Made by a program: the position numbers and the translations under genes. Positions 9,400 through 17,783 of a DNA stretch of 64,000 bases are shown piece after piece. Origin of the DNA: Nanobdellota archaeon (GTDB taxonomy: Archaea; Nanobdellota; Nanobdellia; Woesearchaeales; UBA9642); contig JAKAKR010000016.1 in the NCBI GenBank assembly GCA_021813435.1, forward strand, positions 1-64,000, in the 5' to 3' direction. The notes under the pieces were generated by a model. That model did no database searches, was not told where the DNA came from, and saw only the letters and a list, made by a program, of their open reading frames with translations. The stretch's first letter is position 1; each line of letters begins with the position of its first letter.

Positions 9400-9551
9400 C
9401 AAACGATAGTTGCGAGGTTGTTCCTCGGCAGTGGTAATAATAGAATGAGTGTTGAGAAATTATATATATTTAATCCTAATATTATATATATCTATATAAT
9501 CATATATATAAAAACGAAAAATTAATATACTTCTTCTGCGTTCTCTATACC
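9400..9551. promoter_or_regulatory. AT-rich divergent promoter region before AbrB-PhoU copy 1
   Basis: A run of TATATA-like steps fills about 9460-9530 between the divergent 8826-9389 gene and the AbrB-PhoU gene. A TATA-like element around 9520-9530 is placed about 25 bases before the ATG at 9552. A very similar AT-rich block precedes the second AbrB-PhoU copy at 28160-28240. No clear palindromic operator was found within the repeats. Confidence 0.45.
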
Positions 9552-10451
9552 ATGAAGCGCAAGATCATGCGACTCGGACCCTCAACACTCGTCGTCAGCC
9601 TGCCACATCAATGGGGAGTGCAGCAGGGAATAAAACCTGGACAAGAACTCGAGGTAGTGGAAAAAGAAGGATCATTAGTGCTCCAGAGCAATAAACAAGT
9701 GCGTTTAGCAAAGGAGATTACCATAACCATCACGGGTGAAAATAAAGACGATATTGAAGTACTACTCACCCACGCATACCGACAGGGATTCGAAAAAATA
9801 AGATTAAAAAATATGGACAAGACAATAGAAGAAAAAACAAGAAGGACCGTCACCACACTTCTCCTCGGATTTGAAACAACAACCAAAGAAAAAGATACTT
9901 GGATACTGGAAAGTATCGCGCTTCCCGCAGAAGAAAAATACGAAGTATTACTCAAAAGAAGCCTTTGGATCATCAAAGAGACAATACAGAACAGCATAGA
10001 ATTTGCAAGAACAGAACAAAAATCGAATATCACCGAATTGCGAGCAGAACAAGACAAATATCTCCTCTATTGCCAACGGGTACTGACGCTAAATTCTAAG
10101 CGTAACACAGTCATTGAATGGGAACTCATCACCTTTCTCAGACATATTGAACATGCAGCATACTACCTCTATCAAGAGCTTGAACGAAATTATGCGAAAG
10201 ATACTGCTATTATCTCACTTCTTGAACAACTCGGGGCATATTACGAACTGTACATGAACGCCTACACTAACAGAGACATCAATGCGATCCATGCCATCAA
10301 CAAATTAAAATCAGCATATCAATTTGGCGAATGTATAAAACAGTTAAAGAAAGGAAAAAATACGGTAATCCATGCACAGATAAAGGAAGTGTTTAGAATG
10401 ATCCAAATCGGAAGCAGCCCTATTTTCCGATTAATTTTAGAGAACGCTTGA
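9552..10451 (+). CDS. AbrB-domain PhoU-like regulator, copy 1
   Basis: Archaeal two-domain regulator. Residues 1-45 form a SpoVT/AbrB swapped-hairpin DNA-binding domain ('MKRKIMRLGPSTLVVSLP', 'GIKPGQELEV'), followed by a long helical PhoU-like part. Such proteins are annotated as phosphate uptake regulators, but no pst genes are nearby, so the ligand is unknown. Its 3' end overlaps the convergent kinase gene by 32 bases. The same arrangement recurs at 28255-31101, so the pair appears to be a duplicated module. The promoter is AT-rich and likely gives a leaderless transcript. Confidence 0.82.
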   Translation: MKRKIMRLGPSTLVVSLPHQWGVQQGIKPGQELEVVEKEGSLVLQSNKQVRLAKEITITITGENKDDIEVLLTHAYRQGFEKIRLKNMDKTIEEKTRRTVTTLLLGFETTTKEKDTWILESIALPAEEKYEVLLKRSLWIIKETIQNSIEFARTEQKSNITELRAEQDKYLLYCQRVLTLNSKRNTVIEWELITFLRHIEHAAYYLYQELERNYAKDTAIISLLEQLGAYYELYMNAYTNRDINAIHAINKLKSAYQFGECIKQLKKGKNTVIHAQIKEVFRMIQIGSSPIFRLILENA

Positions 10452-11931
10452 TAGACTGTTCTGTGTCATACATCTTCTTTTGTAGCTGTTCTTCACGCGC
10501 AACACTATCCTGATACGTTTTCTTGAAATCAGCGACCTTGCCGGTAAATTTTTTGATAGCCTCACGTACAACTTCGCTTCTCCCGGTGATCATCCAATTA
10601 TCATAATAGTTATAGTCGACATAATCAATCAGAGCGATATGATCAAAATCTTTGGGAACATATTTCTTTAATGTATCAAAATCTTTTGCGCCATCGCTCA
10701 GTGCATATGCCCGTGCAGCTTGATCAGGGAATACATACGCAAACGCCGCGCTTTTTCTATCGCCATTAAAGAAGTCAATGTATCCGTCAATTGCCTGTGT
10801 ATCAATAATCGTCTCATCAGTTGTTGCATGATTAATGAAATAGTTATGGACAATACCCCATCGACGACTCAAATCATTCGCTAATGTTAATTGAATCAGC
10901 TTCTCATTTTTGGCCCCGCTTTCCACTGCAAAAAATGTTGCAAGGCTGAGAAGCGGAAGCGCAATTGCGGTACGTAGACCATATCGTTTTATGCGGTTTG
11001 AAGATCTGCTCTCTTCGTACTGCTGATTCGCATGTTCCACTGCGGTCAATAATTCTGCGCCATCTTTCAAACGATCAGTATGATGATACAACGCGGAACG
11101 CAATAATTTTTTGAAATATTTCGGCATCCCGGAGGTTTTTTTATCAATTAACCTGTTCCATTTTTTTCGGGCATAATTCTCGTGTATGAATGTCTTTGCG
11201 TGTGTAGGGGTGTTGCCGAATTCTTCTTTAAACAATTTTTTCCCGGCAAGCATTTCATAGAGGATTGTTCCTGCAGAATACACATCTGACGCCATAATCG
11301 GCGCTTCGGAAAAATTTTCAGGAGCACGCGAATACAAATACCCCACATTATCGCGACCATGCGATCCGCCGGTCGCATTTCCAAAATCAGTTATTTTCAC
11401 AATCTTTTGGGTAGTGTACCCGATATTATCCTTTTTGAGGTCTCCATGTATGACCCCGATTTTTTGTTCAAGAGTATTATTGACAATGTCGCCTGATTGT
11501 CGCATAATATGCGTGTGAAGATCACGAAGCCCTGCAGCGATACCTTGAGTAATATGTAATATTTCTTTCGTGTTGACTGATCCCTCAGCGATATAATCAG
11601 ACAAGAATCGATCGACGTATTCCTCAGCGACAAACGGCGTTCCATCATCAGCGACATCGACATAATGGAATGCAAGATTAGTAAACGCGGTCGTATTACC
11701 ATAGAGACCTTCTTTTATCCAGATTTCTTTTTCAGAAAGGTTTCTTTGCTTCGATTGCTCATATGCAACGTCGGTTCTATTAAGAAATTTAAGTGCCCAA
11801 GTAGAATGATCGGAATTTCTCTTTGCCTTCCATACGTCTTTCCAAAATCCTGAATTGATATAGTTCTCTATGGTGAATCCGGAGGTGTGCGGCAATGATT
11901 TTATTTGTTTCAGAGGCAGTATATTACTCAT
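10420..11931 (-). CDS. Membrane-anchored Ser/Thr protein kinase, module 1
   Basis: Eukaryotic-type kinase domain at about residues 20-300 of 503. The ATP-binding Lys is in 'WALKF' (K48), the catalytic loop reads HGDLKKDN (162-169) and Asp-Phe-Gly is at 182-184. The glycine loop is weak. A single transmembrane helix (about 319-336) is followed by a ~165-residue probably extracellular domain of unknown fold. The start at 11931 is chosen because GGAGGTG lies just upstream; an in-frame ATG at 11961 lacks this. The upstream ribbon-helix-helix gene overlaps it by eight bases, so the two are coupled. Confidence 0.82.
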   Translation of the reverse strand: MSNILPLKQIKSLPHTSGFTIENYINSGFWKDVWKAKRNSDHSTWALKFLNRTDVAYEQSKQRNLSEKEIWIKEGLYGNTTAFTNLAFHYVDVADDGTPFVAEEYVDRFLSDYIAEGSVNTKEILHITQGIAAGLRDLHTHIMRQSGDIVNNTLEQKIGVIHGDLKKDNIGYTTQKIVKITDFGNATGGSHGRDNVGYLYSRAPENFSEAPIMASDVYSAGTILYEMLAGKKLFKEEFGNTPTHAKTFIHENYARKKWNRLIDKKTSGMPKYFKKLLRSALYHHTDRLKDGAELLTAVEHANQQYEESRSSNRIKRYGLRTAIALPLLSLATFFAVESGAKNEKLIQLTLANDLSRRWGIVHNYFINHATTDETIIDTQAIDGYIDFFNGDRKSAAFAYVFPDQAARAYALSDGAKDFDTLKKYVPKDFDHIALIDYVDYNYYDNWMITGRSEVVREAIKKFTGKVADFKKTYQDSVAREEQLQKKMYDTEQSIKRSLKLIGK

Positions 11932-12088
11932 GCAACTCACCTCCTCCTGTAGTTTTTGCATAGCGCAAGAATTTTTCTATTGCATATTCAATGACGTGGC
12001 TCTTGTTCCGAAAGAGCGGATTTTGTGATAGTGATTCGAGTCTCTCGTCAAGTGTTTCCTCGATCGAGATACTGATCTTTTTCTTCAT
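11924..12088 (-). CDS. Ribbon-helix-helix (CopG-like) small DNA-binding protein
   Basis: A 54-residue ORF. It starts with a basic beta strand (MKKKISISI), then 'EETLDERLESL' and 'FRNKSHVIEYAIEKFL', the pattern of ribbon-helix-helix repressors with the turn at Asn-Lys-Ser. It overlaps the kinase start by eight bases. Three copies of the hexamer/heptamer AAAGTAG or its complement lie just upstream around its TATA box, suggesting autorepression. It could be an antitoxin-like regulator, but no toxin is adjacent; the partner is a kinase. Confidence 0.7.
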   Translation of the reverse strand: MKKKISISIEETLDERLESLSQNPLFRNKSHVIEYAIEKFLRYAKTTGGGELHE

Positions 12089-12090
12089 AC

Positions 12091-12140
12091 AAAGTAGCAA
12101 GACGTCCTACTTTATAAAGTTTGTTATTTTTAGCTACTTT
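12091..12140. promoter_or_regulatory. Repeated AAAGTAG sites around the RHH-kinase promoter
   Basis: AAAGTAG (12091-12097) and its complement CTACTTT (12107-12113) form a perfect inverted repeat with a nine-base spacer. A third CTACTTT is at about 12133-12139. They flank a palindromic TATA element (ACTTTATAAAGT, 12110-12121). This placement fits operator sites for the ribbon-helix-helix protein encoded immediately downstream (inference). Confidence 0.5.
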
Positions 12141-12161
12141 TTAGTGATAACATTATAAAAC

Positions 12162-12185
12162 AGCGTTTTTAGCTCCTAAAAACGC
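12162..12185. repeat. Near-perfect inverted repeat upstream of DUF2207 gene
   Basis: GCGTTTTTAG is followed by a short loop and CTAAAAAACGC, giving a ten-pair stem with one extra A. It lies between the RHH promoter and the DUF2207 gene's TATA element (about 12216-12225). It could be an operator or a small hairpin; nothing decides between them. Confidence 0.4.
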
Positions 12186-12256
12186 AAAATTCAGGATATT
12201 GTTGTGTGTTAAGTAACCTTTTTAAAAGCATAAGTCAAGATAGCAAGAGGCGCAAT

Positions 12257-13897
12257 ATGAAAGAGAAGACCACAATCACGATTGTCGTTCTGATATTCAT
12301 CCTATTCGGTCTGATCAATACCTATTATACAATCTTTTCAGCACCATTCAGTTTCTCACAGGCAACCATAACTGCAGACGGCCCGCAGATTACTGAAACA
12401 TTGATTTATGTCCCTAACAAGGATTATCATACGCTTTACCGAAATTTTATAACTCCAATCCGAGAAAATTTCGAACAAGGAGACTCTATCCATGTGACAG
12501 CGGTCGCATGCAGCGGCGGGGTATCCTATACCCGAGATTTTGACGGCAACACACACATCCGGATCGCTCCTGGCGCAACCATGTCATTACAGTACACAGA
12601 AAATAACGAGTATGGATGCACGTATGGTGAAGATACAGGATTCAAGCAGGGAACGACCTATGCAATCACCAGCCAATACACGCTCCATCCTTCAACAGTA
12701 TTTTTAATCAATGGACAATATTATATCAAATTCGTCGCCTACTCATCAGAAAAGCACCCTCTCCTTTCAAAAAGTTCCACGCTACAAACATCAGCAAACA
12801 TTGTCGCCAAATCATTCTATCTCCCTGATGAGAACGTGATTGTGTATCTCCCTATCAACCCGCAAGACATGCCGTATGCAAGAATCATTGACGCAAAGGA
12901 TTTTGTGTATGAAAATAGTGTCAGAAATATCCTCGTGACACTCTTTTTCTCCCTCATTCCGGCAATCGTATGTTTTTTTGGCTGGTTCTTTTTCGGAAGA
13001 GAAAAAAGAGAAGAGGATCTCCCGCATGAGTTAAGTCAATACCCGCAAGAACGAAAGGCCTGGGAGGTTGTCGCCTACTTCCATCCGCCATTCGGAGAGT
13101 TGGATAAACAATTCATCCCGACCATGATCATGGATTTCTATAATAGAAAGATTATCGACGTTAAAGAGATTGATGGAGACACGTATATGAGTATCAACGA
13201 GCATCATAACCAAAAACTTGATGATGTGGAACAAAAATTCCTTGACTTCCTCAATGATATCTATGCCGATGCAAAAATCAGCGGCAACGCAAAGGGCACC
13301 TCCTTTAATATGAATGACGCCATTACCCATGCCGGCGCGCTTGAAAAAAAAGAACTGCAGACCCATTACAAGTTATTGCAAAAGCGCATTAAAGAGAAAA
13401 GTAAAGAATACATTGATTACAGAGGTAATTGGTTTGTATTCAGCCCGCTTGCAATCATCGTCCTACTCTACAATATCATGGGCGCGCATGCGATAACACT
13501 GCTCTACATTGTTTGTTTTATCACTATGGGAATTATCGCCCACAAATCCGCACTCTTCATCCGCTACAAAAAAGAGTATTATCCTGAATACCAGAAATGG
13601 CAGGGATTCAAGAATTATCTCAAAACAATGGACTCCATGAAGAAAGCCCCACCACAAGCAGTGGTCCTATGGAATCAATACCTCGTTTATGCCACTGCGC
13701 TTGGCGTGGAGAAAACAGTGATTAAAAAATTCCAGGAATGGAAGATTATTACACCAACGCAATCGCACATCTATATGGGGATCTATCACACCAGCTCAGC
13801 AACCGGCGCAGTCGGCGGAAACAGCGGAGGCGCAGGCGGAGGATTTGGCGGCGCAGCAGGTGGAGGCGTCGGCGGTGGTGGAGGCGGGGGAAGATAA
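12257..13897 (+). CDS. DUF2207 family membrane protein with glycine-rich tail
   Basis: Predicted membrane protein of 546 residues. An N-terminal signal-anchor helix (about residues 6-26) is followed by a beta-rich extracytoplasmic domain (30-215), a transmembrane helix near 222-245, a cytoplasmic domain and two further helices near 405-445. It ends in a long Gly/Ala-rich tail, the hallmark of DUF2207 proteins (PF09972). Function is unknown for the family. The start at 12257 is preferred: AGAGG lies six bases upstream and a TATA element about 35 bases upstream. An ATG at 12206 would precede that promoter. Confidence 0.75.
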   Translation: MKEKTTITIVVLIFILFGLINTYYTIFSAPFSFSQATITADGPQITETLIYVPNKDYHTLYRNFITPIRENFEQGDSIHVTAVACSGGVSYTRDFDGNTHIRIAPGATMSLQYTENNEYGCTYGEDTGFKQGTTYAITSQYTLHPSTVFLINGQYYIKFVAYSSEKHPLLSKSSTLQTSANIVAKSFYLPDENVIVYLPINPQDMPYARIIDAKDFVYENSVRNILVTLFFSLIPAIVCFFGWFFFGREKREEDLPHELSQYPQERKAWEVVAYFHPPFGELDKQFIPTMIMDFYNRKIIDVKEIDGDTYMSINEHHNQKLDDVEQKFLDFLNDIYADAKISGNAKGTSFNMNDAITHAGALEKKELQTHYKLLQKRIKEKSKEYIDYRGNWFVFSPLAIIVLLYNIMGAHAITLLYIVCFITMGIIAHKSALFIRYKKEYYPEYQKWQGFKNYLKTMDSMKKAPPQAVVLWNQYLVYATALGVEKTVIKKFQEWKIITPTQSHIYMGIYHTSSATGAVGGNSGGAGGGFGGAAGGGVGGGGGGGR

Positions 13898-13945
13898 TAA
13901 TATAACTCCGCAACATTCATAAACTCTTTATTTCTTTCTGATACG

Positions 13946-14659
13946 ATGGAACCGTCCTGGATGATTGCGCAGCACGCATTTCTCGGCTTAGGAATCGAGG
14001 AGAAGCGGCAGATTACACTGAATTATTCCGGCCATTTCAAAGGCTACAATGCGCATGTACGGTATAGCGCGCAAAAGATCGCATTCACGGCGTCACGACA
14101 ATGGGAAGAGGTAGACCCTGACATCCAGATCGGATTGCTCCAGAACCTTATTGTAAAGATGCTCAAATTGAAGATCAAAAAGACTGCGCAGATGGAGCTC
14201 TATGAATCATTCATGAAAAATCTTTCGCGCTACGCCAAAAAGCATACCTATGACCCGCAACTTGAAGAAGCGTTTGACCGCATCAACGCGCAATTCTTTG
14301 AAGGCGGGATGCAAAAACCGAACCTTGTCTTTGCAAATGAATCATTCCATAAACTCGGGAGTTATGAGTATGGAACAGATACTGTCTATATGAGTACAAT
14401 CTTCAAGGATCTTTCGCCGCAGGACCAGATGTATCTTGAGTATGTTCTCTATCATGAATTATTGCACAAGAAGCATTCGTTTAGTGTCAAGAATGGCAGG
14501 CACTCAGCCCATACCCGCGCATTCCGGATCGATGAGGCAAAGTTCGGCAGCGGGATGGAAGCAAAACTCTCAGGATTTCTGCGCAGAAAAAAATATGCTG
14601 TAGGGCGGATAGCCCGATCGCCGCAGCGCTCATTCAAAGAACTATTCAGGTTCTGGTAA
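13946..14659 (+). CDS. SprT-like zinc metalloprotease
   Basis: The 237-residue protein carries the zincin motif His170-Glu-Leu-Leu-His174 and a likely third ligand His189 in 'HSAHTRAF', an arrangement seen in SprT/WLM-type peptidases. An upstream 'LEEAFDRINAQFFEGGMQKP' region corresponds to the SprT-like N-terminal helix and strand. SprT-like enzymes in eukaryotes (Spartan) and bacteria act on protein-DNA or misfolded substrates; the substrate here is unknown. A short TATA-containing gap separates it from the DUF2207 gene, so it may have its own promoter. Confidence 0.7.
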   Translation: MEPSWMIAQHAFLGLGIEEKRQITLNYSGHFKGYNAHVRYSAQKIAFTASRQWEEVDPDIQIGLLQNLIVKMLKLKIKKTAQMELYESFMKNLSRYAKKHTYDPQLEEAFDRINAQFFEGGMQKPNLVFANESFHKLGSYEYGTDTVYMSTIFKDLSPQDQMYLEYVLYHELLHKKHSFSVKNGRHSAHTRAFRIDEAKFGSGMEAKLSGFLRRKKYAVGRIARSPQRSFKELFRFW

Positions 14660-14729
14660 ACACCCGCAAGCTTTATAAACACTTCCAATTTCCTCTTCTT
14701 ATCGTAAAAATCAGATATTAGGTGAACTT

Positions 14730-15128
14730 ATGGGCGAGACAGTACCAAAATCAGTTGGAACATTACAAAAAGGAAATTATGTTGTTATCGACGGCGTTGC
14801 AAGTGTGGTCAGTGATACACAGACTTCACGGCCCGGAAAACACGGCCACGCAAAAGTACGTCTTGTCGCAGTCGGCATGATTGACGGCAAAAAACGCGAG
14901 GTCGTCCTGCCCGGACACGACAATATTGATGTTCCTATCATTGAGAAGAAGACCGCACAAGTTCTCTCTATCGCAAATAGTGTCGCCAATGTCATGGATT
15001 CAGAATCATTTGAAACATTCGACCTCAAAATCCCTGAAGAGTTGAAGGATTCCTGCGTAGAAGGAGCAAATATCCTCTACTGGATCATCCTCAATGATAA
15101 GGTCATGAAGCAGGTCAAACCAGAATAA
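14730..15128 (+). CDS. eif5A: Translation initiation factor aIF5A
   Basis: Homologue of eIF5A/EF-P, which relieves ribosome stalling during elongation. The 132-residue length and the N-terminal KOW-like domain are typical. The hypusination loop Arg-Pro-Gly-Lys-His-Gly-His-Ala-Lys places the modified lysine at K37. An AGGTGA ribosome binding site and an upstream TATAAA (about 14675) are present. It is followed after 11 bases by the eL40 gene, so the two form a translation-related unit. Confidence 0.97.
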   Translation: MGETVPKSVGTLQKGNYVVIDGVASVVSDTQTSRPGKHGHAKVRLVAVGMIDGKKREVVLPGHDNIDVPIIEKKTAQVLSIANSVANVMDSESFETFDLKIPEELKDSCVEGANILYWIILNDKVMKQVKPE

Positions 15129-15139
15129 CGAGGTATACC

Positions 15140-15301
15140 ATGGTCAAATTCCCTGAAGCACAAGCACGATTATACAAAAATGTCTTTGTCTGCCGCAGGT
15201 GCAAGCGTAAGATACGAACCGACAACATGAAGGTTATCGCAAAGGCAGTGAAATGCCGCAATTGCAATGACAAGGCATTACGGCCTGTTAGAAAGAAGTA
15301 A
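15140..15301 (+). CDS. rpl40e: Ribosomal protein eL40 (L40e)
   Basis: A 53-residue zinc-ribbon protein. Two Cys-x-x-Cys pairs (CRRC and CRNC) and the basic C-terminus fit archaeal L40e, a large-subunit protein. In eukaryotes this protein is made as a ubiquitin fusion; here it stands alone, as usual in archaea. It starts 11 bases after the aIF5A stop codon. Confidence 0.93.
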   Translation: MVKFPEAQARLYKNVFVCRRCKRKIRTDNMKVIAKAVKCRNCNDKALRPVRKK

Positions 15302-15434
15302 ATCTCTTGATTTTTTATTTCTTTAATTATTATTCTTTCCGAGATAGCGTTGCCATAGGAGAGTAAGGTACTGTGGTAAAGAGAGTATCCCACAATGACT
15401 AAATTTATAAATATCTGATTTCCCAGTAGGGATA

Positions 15435-16631
15435 ATGACGTCTGCGATCACTACATTCATTGTCACCCACAATTGGATCTGGGTATTATTGTTCTATGTG
15501 ATCCTTGCCGTTATCATATTCATCAACCGCAAAAAATTCACCGTCGAGAGCAAATTCATCCTCATGTACCGGGCCAAGTGGGGAATCAATTTCATCAATA
15601 AATTCGCAGACAAGAACAAGGAATTCCTCAAGATCATCGGGTATTCTGCAATCGGCATCGGATTTGTAGGGATGATCACCATTGTCGGGTTCTTTGTCAA
15701 GGGACTGTATGATCTTATCTTTGTTCCCAGTGCTCCTGCAGTCATGTCGCTTGTCATCCCCGGAGTCCAAATCCCTGGCAGTCCGGTCTTTGTCCCATTC
15801 TGGTATGGCATCATCGCATTATTCATCGTAGTGGTATTCCACGAATTCGGGCATGGCATTATTGCACGCGCGCATGGCATGAAGATCCAGAGTACAGGAA
15901 TCGTATTCTTCGGTCCTATCATCGGCGCATTTGTCGAACCAGACGAAAAACAGCTTACCAAGCAGTCAAGTCATATACAACAGTCAGTATTTGCTGCAGG
16001 ACCATTCTTTAATGTCATACTCTCAGCAGCAGTGCTTCTCGTACTCCTCCTCATCCTTAACCCGCTCCAATCCATGATGATTACGCCTTCAGGAGTCACA
16101 TTCTCCGGAATCCAAAAAGGATATCCTGCCGAACAATACGGAATCCAGAAAGATGTAGCCTATACTCAAGTCAATGGTGTCAACATCACTGACCAGAACG
16201 CGCTCATCACTGAACTCTCCTGCGTCAAGCCAAACCAGACCGTAGTCTTTACTAGCAATGAATCCAACGTAACTGTGATAACAGCTGCAAGTCCGACTGA
16301 TAAGACCAAGGGATATCTTGGAGTCACGGGCATTAGCACTAAATATGTTGTCAAGTCAGATGTCTGGTGGTACCAGGGACTCTACAATATACTCTTTATC
16401 ATTATCAATCTTTTTGAATGGGTATTCATGCTCAGTCTTGGTATCGGTCTTGCAAATCTTTTGCCGCTCGGACCAGTCGACGGCGGGCACATGCTCCGCA
16501 TTGGATTATGGGATGTAAAAGGAAAAGAAAAAGGGACCAAATGGTGGATAAGGATAAGCATCATCACTCTCGTCATCCTCATCATACTGGTCTTTGTGCC
16601 CATCATCAAGAACCTGCTCTTCAAGATGTAG
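15435..16631 (+). CDS. Site-2 protease family membrane metalloprotease (M50)
   Basis: Intramembrane zinc protease of 398 residues. The active-site His-Glu-Phe-Gly-His is at 136-140 within a membrane helix, and the second zinc-binding motif 'LLPLGPVDGGHM' is near 345-356. A PDZ-like domain occupies about 220-295. Around six transmembrane helices are visible. Such proteases cut membrane-bound regulators or signal peptides. A TATA element (ATTTATAAATA) precedes the ATG by about 25 bases. Convergent with the last gene of the ubiquitin-like operon. Confidence 0.9.
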   Translation: MTSAITTFIVTHNWIWVLLFYVILAVIIFINRKKFTVESKFILMYRAKWGINFINKFADKNKEFLKIIGYSAIGIGFVGMITIVGFFVKGLYDLIFVPSAPAVMSLVIPGVQIPGSPVFVPFWYGIIALFIVVVFHEFGHGIIARAHGMKIQSTGIVFFGPIIGAFVEPDEKQLTKQSSHIQQSVFAAGPFFNVILSAAVLLVLLLILNPLQSMMITPSGVTFSGIQKGYPAEQYGIQKDVAYTQVNGVNITDQNALITELSCVKPNQTVVFTSNESNVTVITAASPTDKTKGYLGVTGISTKYVVKSDVWWYQGLYNILFIIINLFEWVFMLSLGIGLANLLPLGPVDGGHMLRIGLWDVKGKEKGTKWWIRISIITLVILIILVFVPIIKNLLFKM

Positions 16632-16676
16632 GTGATATTATTGTTCTTCTCATGCAGTTATGATCACAAAAAATGA

Positions 16677-16735
16677 TTGGACTGGGCGCATTGTGGGTTG
16701 GAATACGCACATCGTATCCAGAACGCCCAGTCCAA
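16677..16735. terminator. Compound hairpin between convergent genes
   Basis: TTGGACTGGGCG (16677-16688) and its exact complement (16724-16735) form a 12-base-pair stem. Inside it, GGAATACG and CGTATCC form a second short stem around CACAT. It lies between the site-2 protease stop and the convergent gene's stop, so a bidirectional terminator or processed 3' end is likely. No long U-tract follows, so an independent small RNA is also possible. Confidence 0.45.
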
Positions 16736-16748
16736 CATGAAGAGCGCA

Positions 16749-17783
16749 TTAGTTTTTCTGCGCTTGACGCGCGAGCGCCTTCGAGTATGATTCACGATAC
16801 TGCATGCTTGCAAATATCATGTTTTCCATGAACTCGCGGTTATCATCGCCACGGACGACGATCAATGGATCTTTACGATTATAAAACGATTTTACTGCAC
16901 TATATACTGAGCCGTCCCAATCTGTTTTTTTGAGTTGGTCAGCTGCAACGAGCGGCGTCATCATATCCGGGGCAGTCATTTCATATTCGTACCGTTTATC
17001 CTTATGGAACATGATGATTGTCGCTTTTGAATAATCATTCTTGAAATTCTTTTCTTTGATCGCGGATGTTGCATATATCCCTTCGGGAATTGGGATGAGA
17101 AGGACGTCCTTGAGCGGTGTAAATAGCGGTTTCGTTGCAAGATATTCCTTTGTGAAACGCATTGCGTCTTTGATTGCCGGTCCAACACCTTTCACAATCT
17201 CAGGATTATGATGTTTTTGAGAGACATCTAATACGTATGTTATCATTTTTTTATACACATCCCCAGCAATATCAAGATTATCCAGCGAATAGGTATAATT
17301 ATTTACTAAAGAATTGAATTGTTCCTTTTCAGATTCGTTCAGCGGTGATTTTGATCTTATGTATTTACTGATTTTTCGTCCTAAACGTACGCCACTGTAT
17401 GCTGCTGCGATATCTGCGCCTAGTGTCATCATATCAGTGCCCACATCGCTTTTTGGAATAGTGAGATTTACGTATATACCGCTGATTGCTCCAAGTAAGG
17501 ATTCTTGCGTATTCACAAATTTTGATGGACTTAAGCCAGTATTTTTCTTATTCGCAGGATTATTGCCCTGCTTTGCTGCTTGCGTCTCATGATATAATTG
17601 TGTTTCTGTGCATGTATCATATGTATCACACGCAGTGTCATCACACTTATACGTGCTATGCATGACCGCGGTTATGGTATTGTTTATTTCGATTCTCGAA
17701 AGCAAATATCGATCATTTAAAAACCCTGCAATAGTTCCTGCAGTAAATGCTGTACCGATACTTACCAGTTGTTCAAGATTCAT
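16749..17783 (-). CDS. Hypothetical membrane protein, last gene of the ubiquitin-like operon
   Basis: A 344-residue protein of unknown family. An N-terminal hydrophobic stretch ('VSIGTAFTAGTIAGFL') is followed by a short Cys-containing region with four cysteines near residues 45-57. Two hydrophobic segments follow near 95-150 ending in 'GVRLGRKISKYIRS', then a long soluble C-terminal domain. The start at 17783 has GGTGA upstream and overlaps the preceding gene by 11 bases. The neighbour at 17773-18654 has the same layout, so the two are probably distant paralogues acting together. Confidence 0.6.
   Translation of the reverse strand: MNLEQLVSIGTAFTAGTIAGFLNDRYLLSRIEINNTITAVMHSTYKCDDTACDTYDTCTETQLYHETQAAKQGNNPANKKNTGLSPSKFVNTQESLLGAISGIYVNLTIPKSDVGTDMMTLGADIAAAYSGVRLGRKISKYIRSKSPLNESEKEQFNSLVNNYTYSLDNLDIAGDVYKKMITYVLDVSQKHHNPEIVKGVGPAIKDAMRFTKEYLATKPLFTPLKDVLLIPIPEGIYATSAIKEKNFKNDYSKATIIMFHKDKRYEYEMTAPDMMTPLVAADQLKKTDWDGSVYSAVKSFYNRKDPLIVVRGDDNREFMENMIFASMQYRESYSKALARQAQKN

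Noticed and set aside
9460-9530. TATATA-rich region as a replication origin
   Set aside because: No Orc1/Cdc6 gene or origin-recognition repeats lie near; promoter use explains the AT richness better.
12794-13890. Gly-rich 3' end of the DUF2207 gene as a repeat array
   Set aside because: It encodes the family's usual Gly/Ala tail and has no fixed repeat unit or spacer, so it is not a CRISPR or tandem repeat locus.
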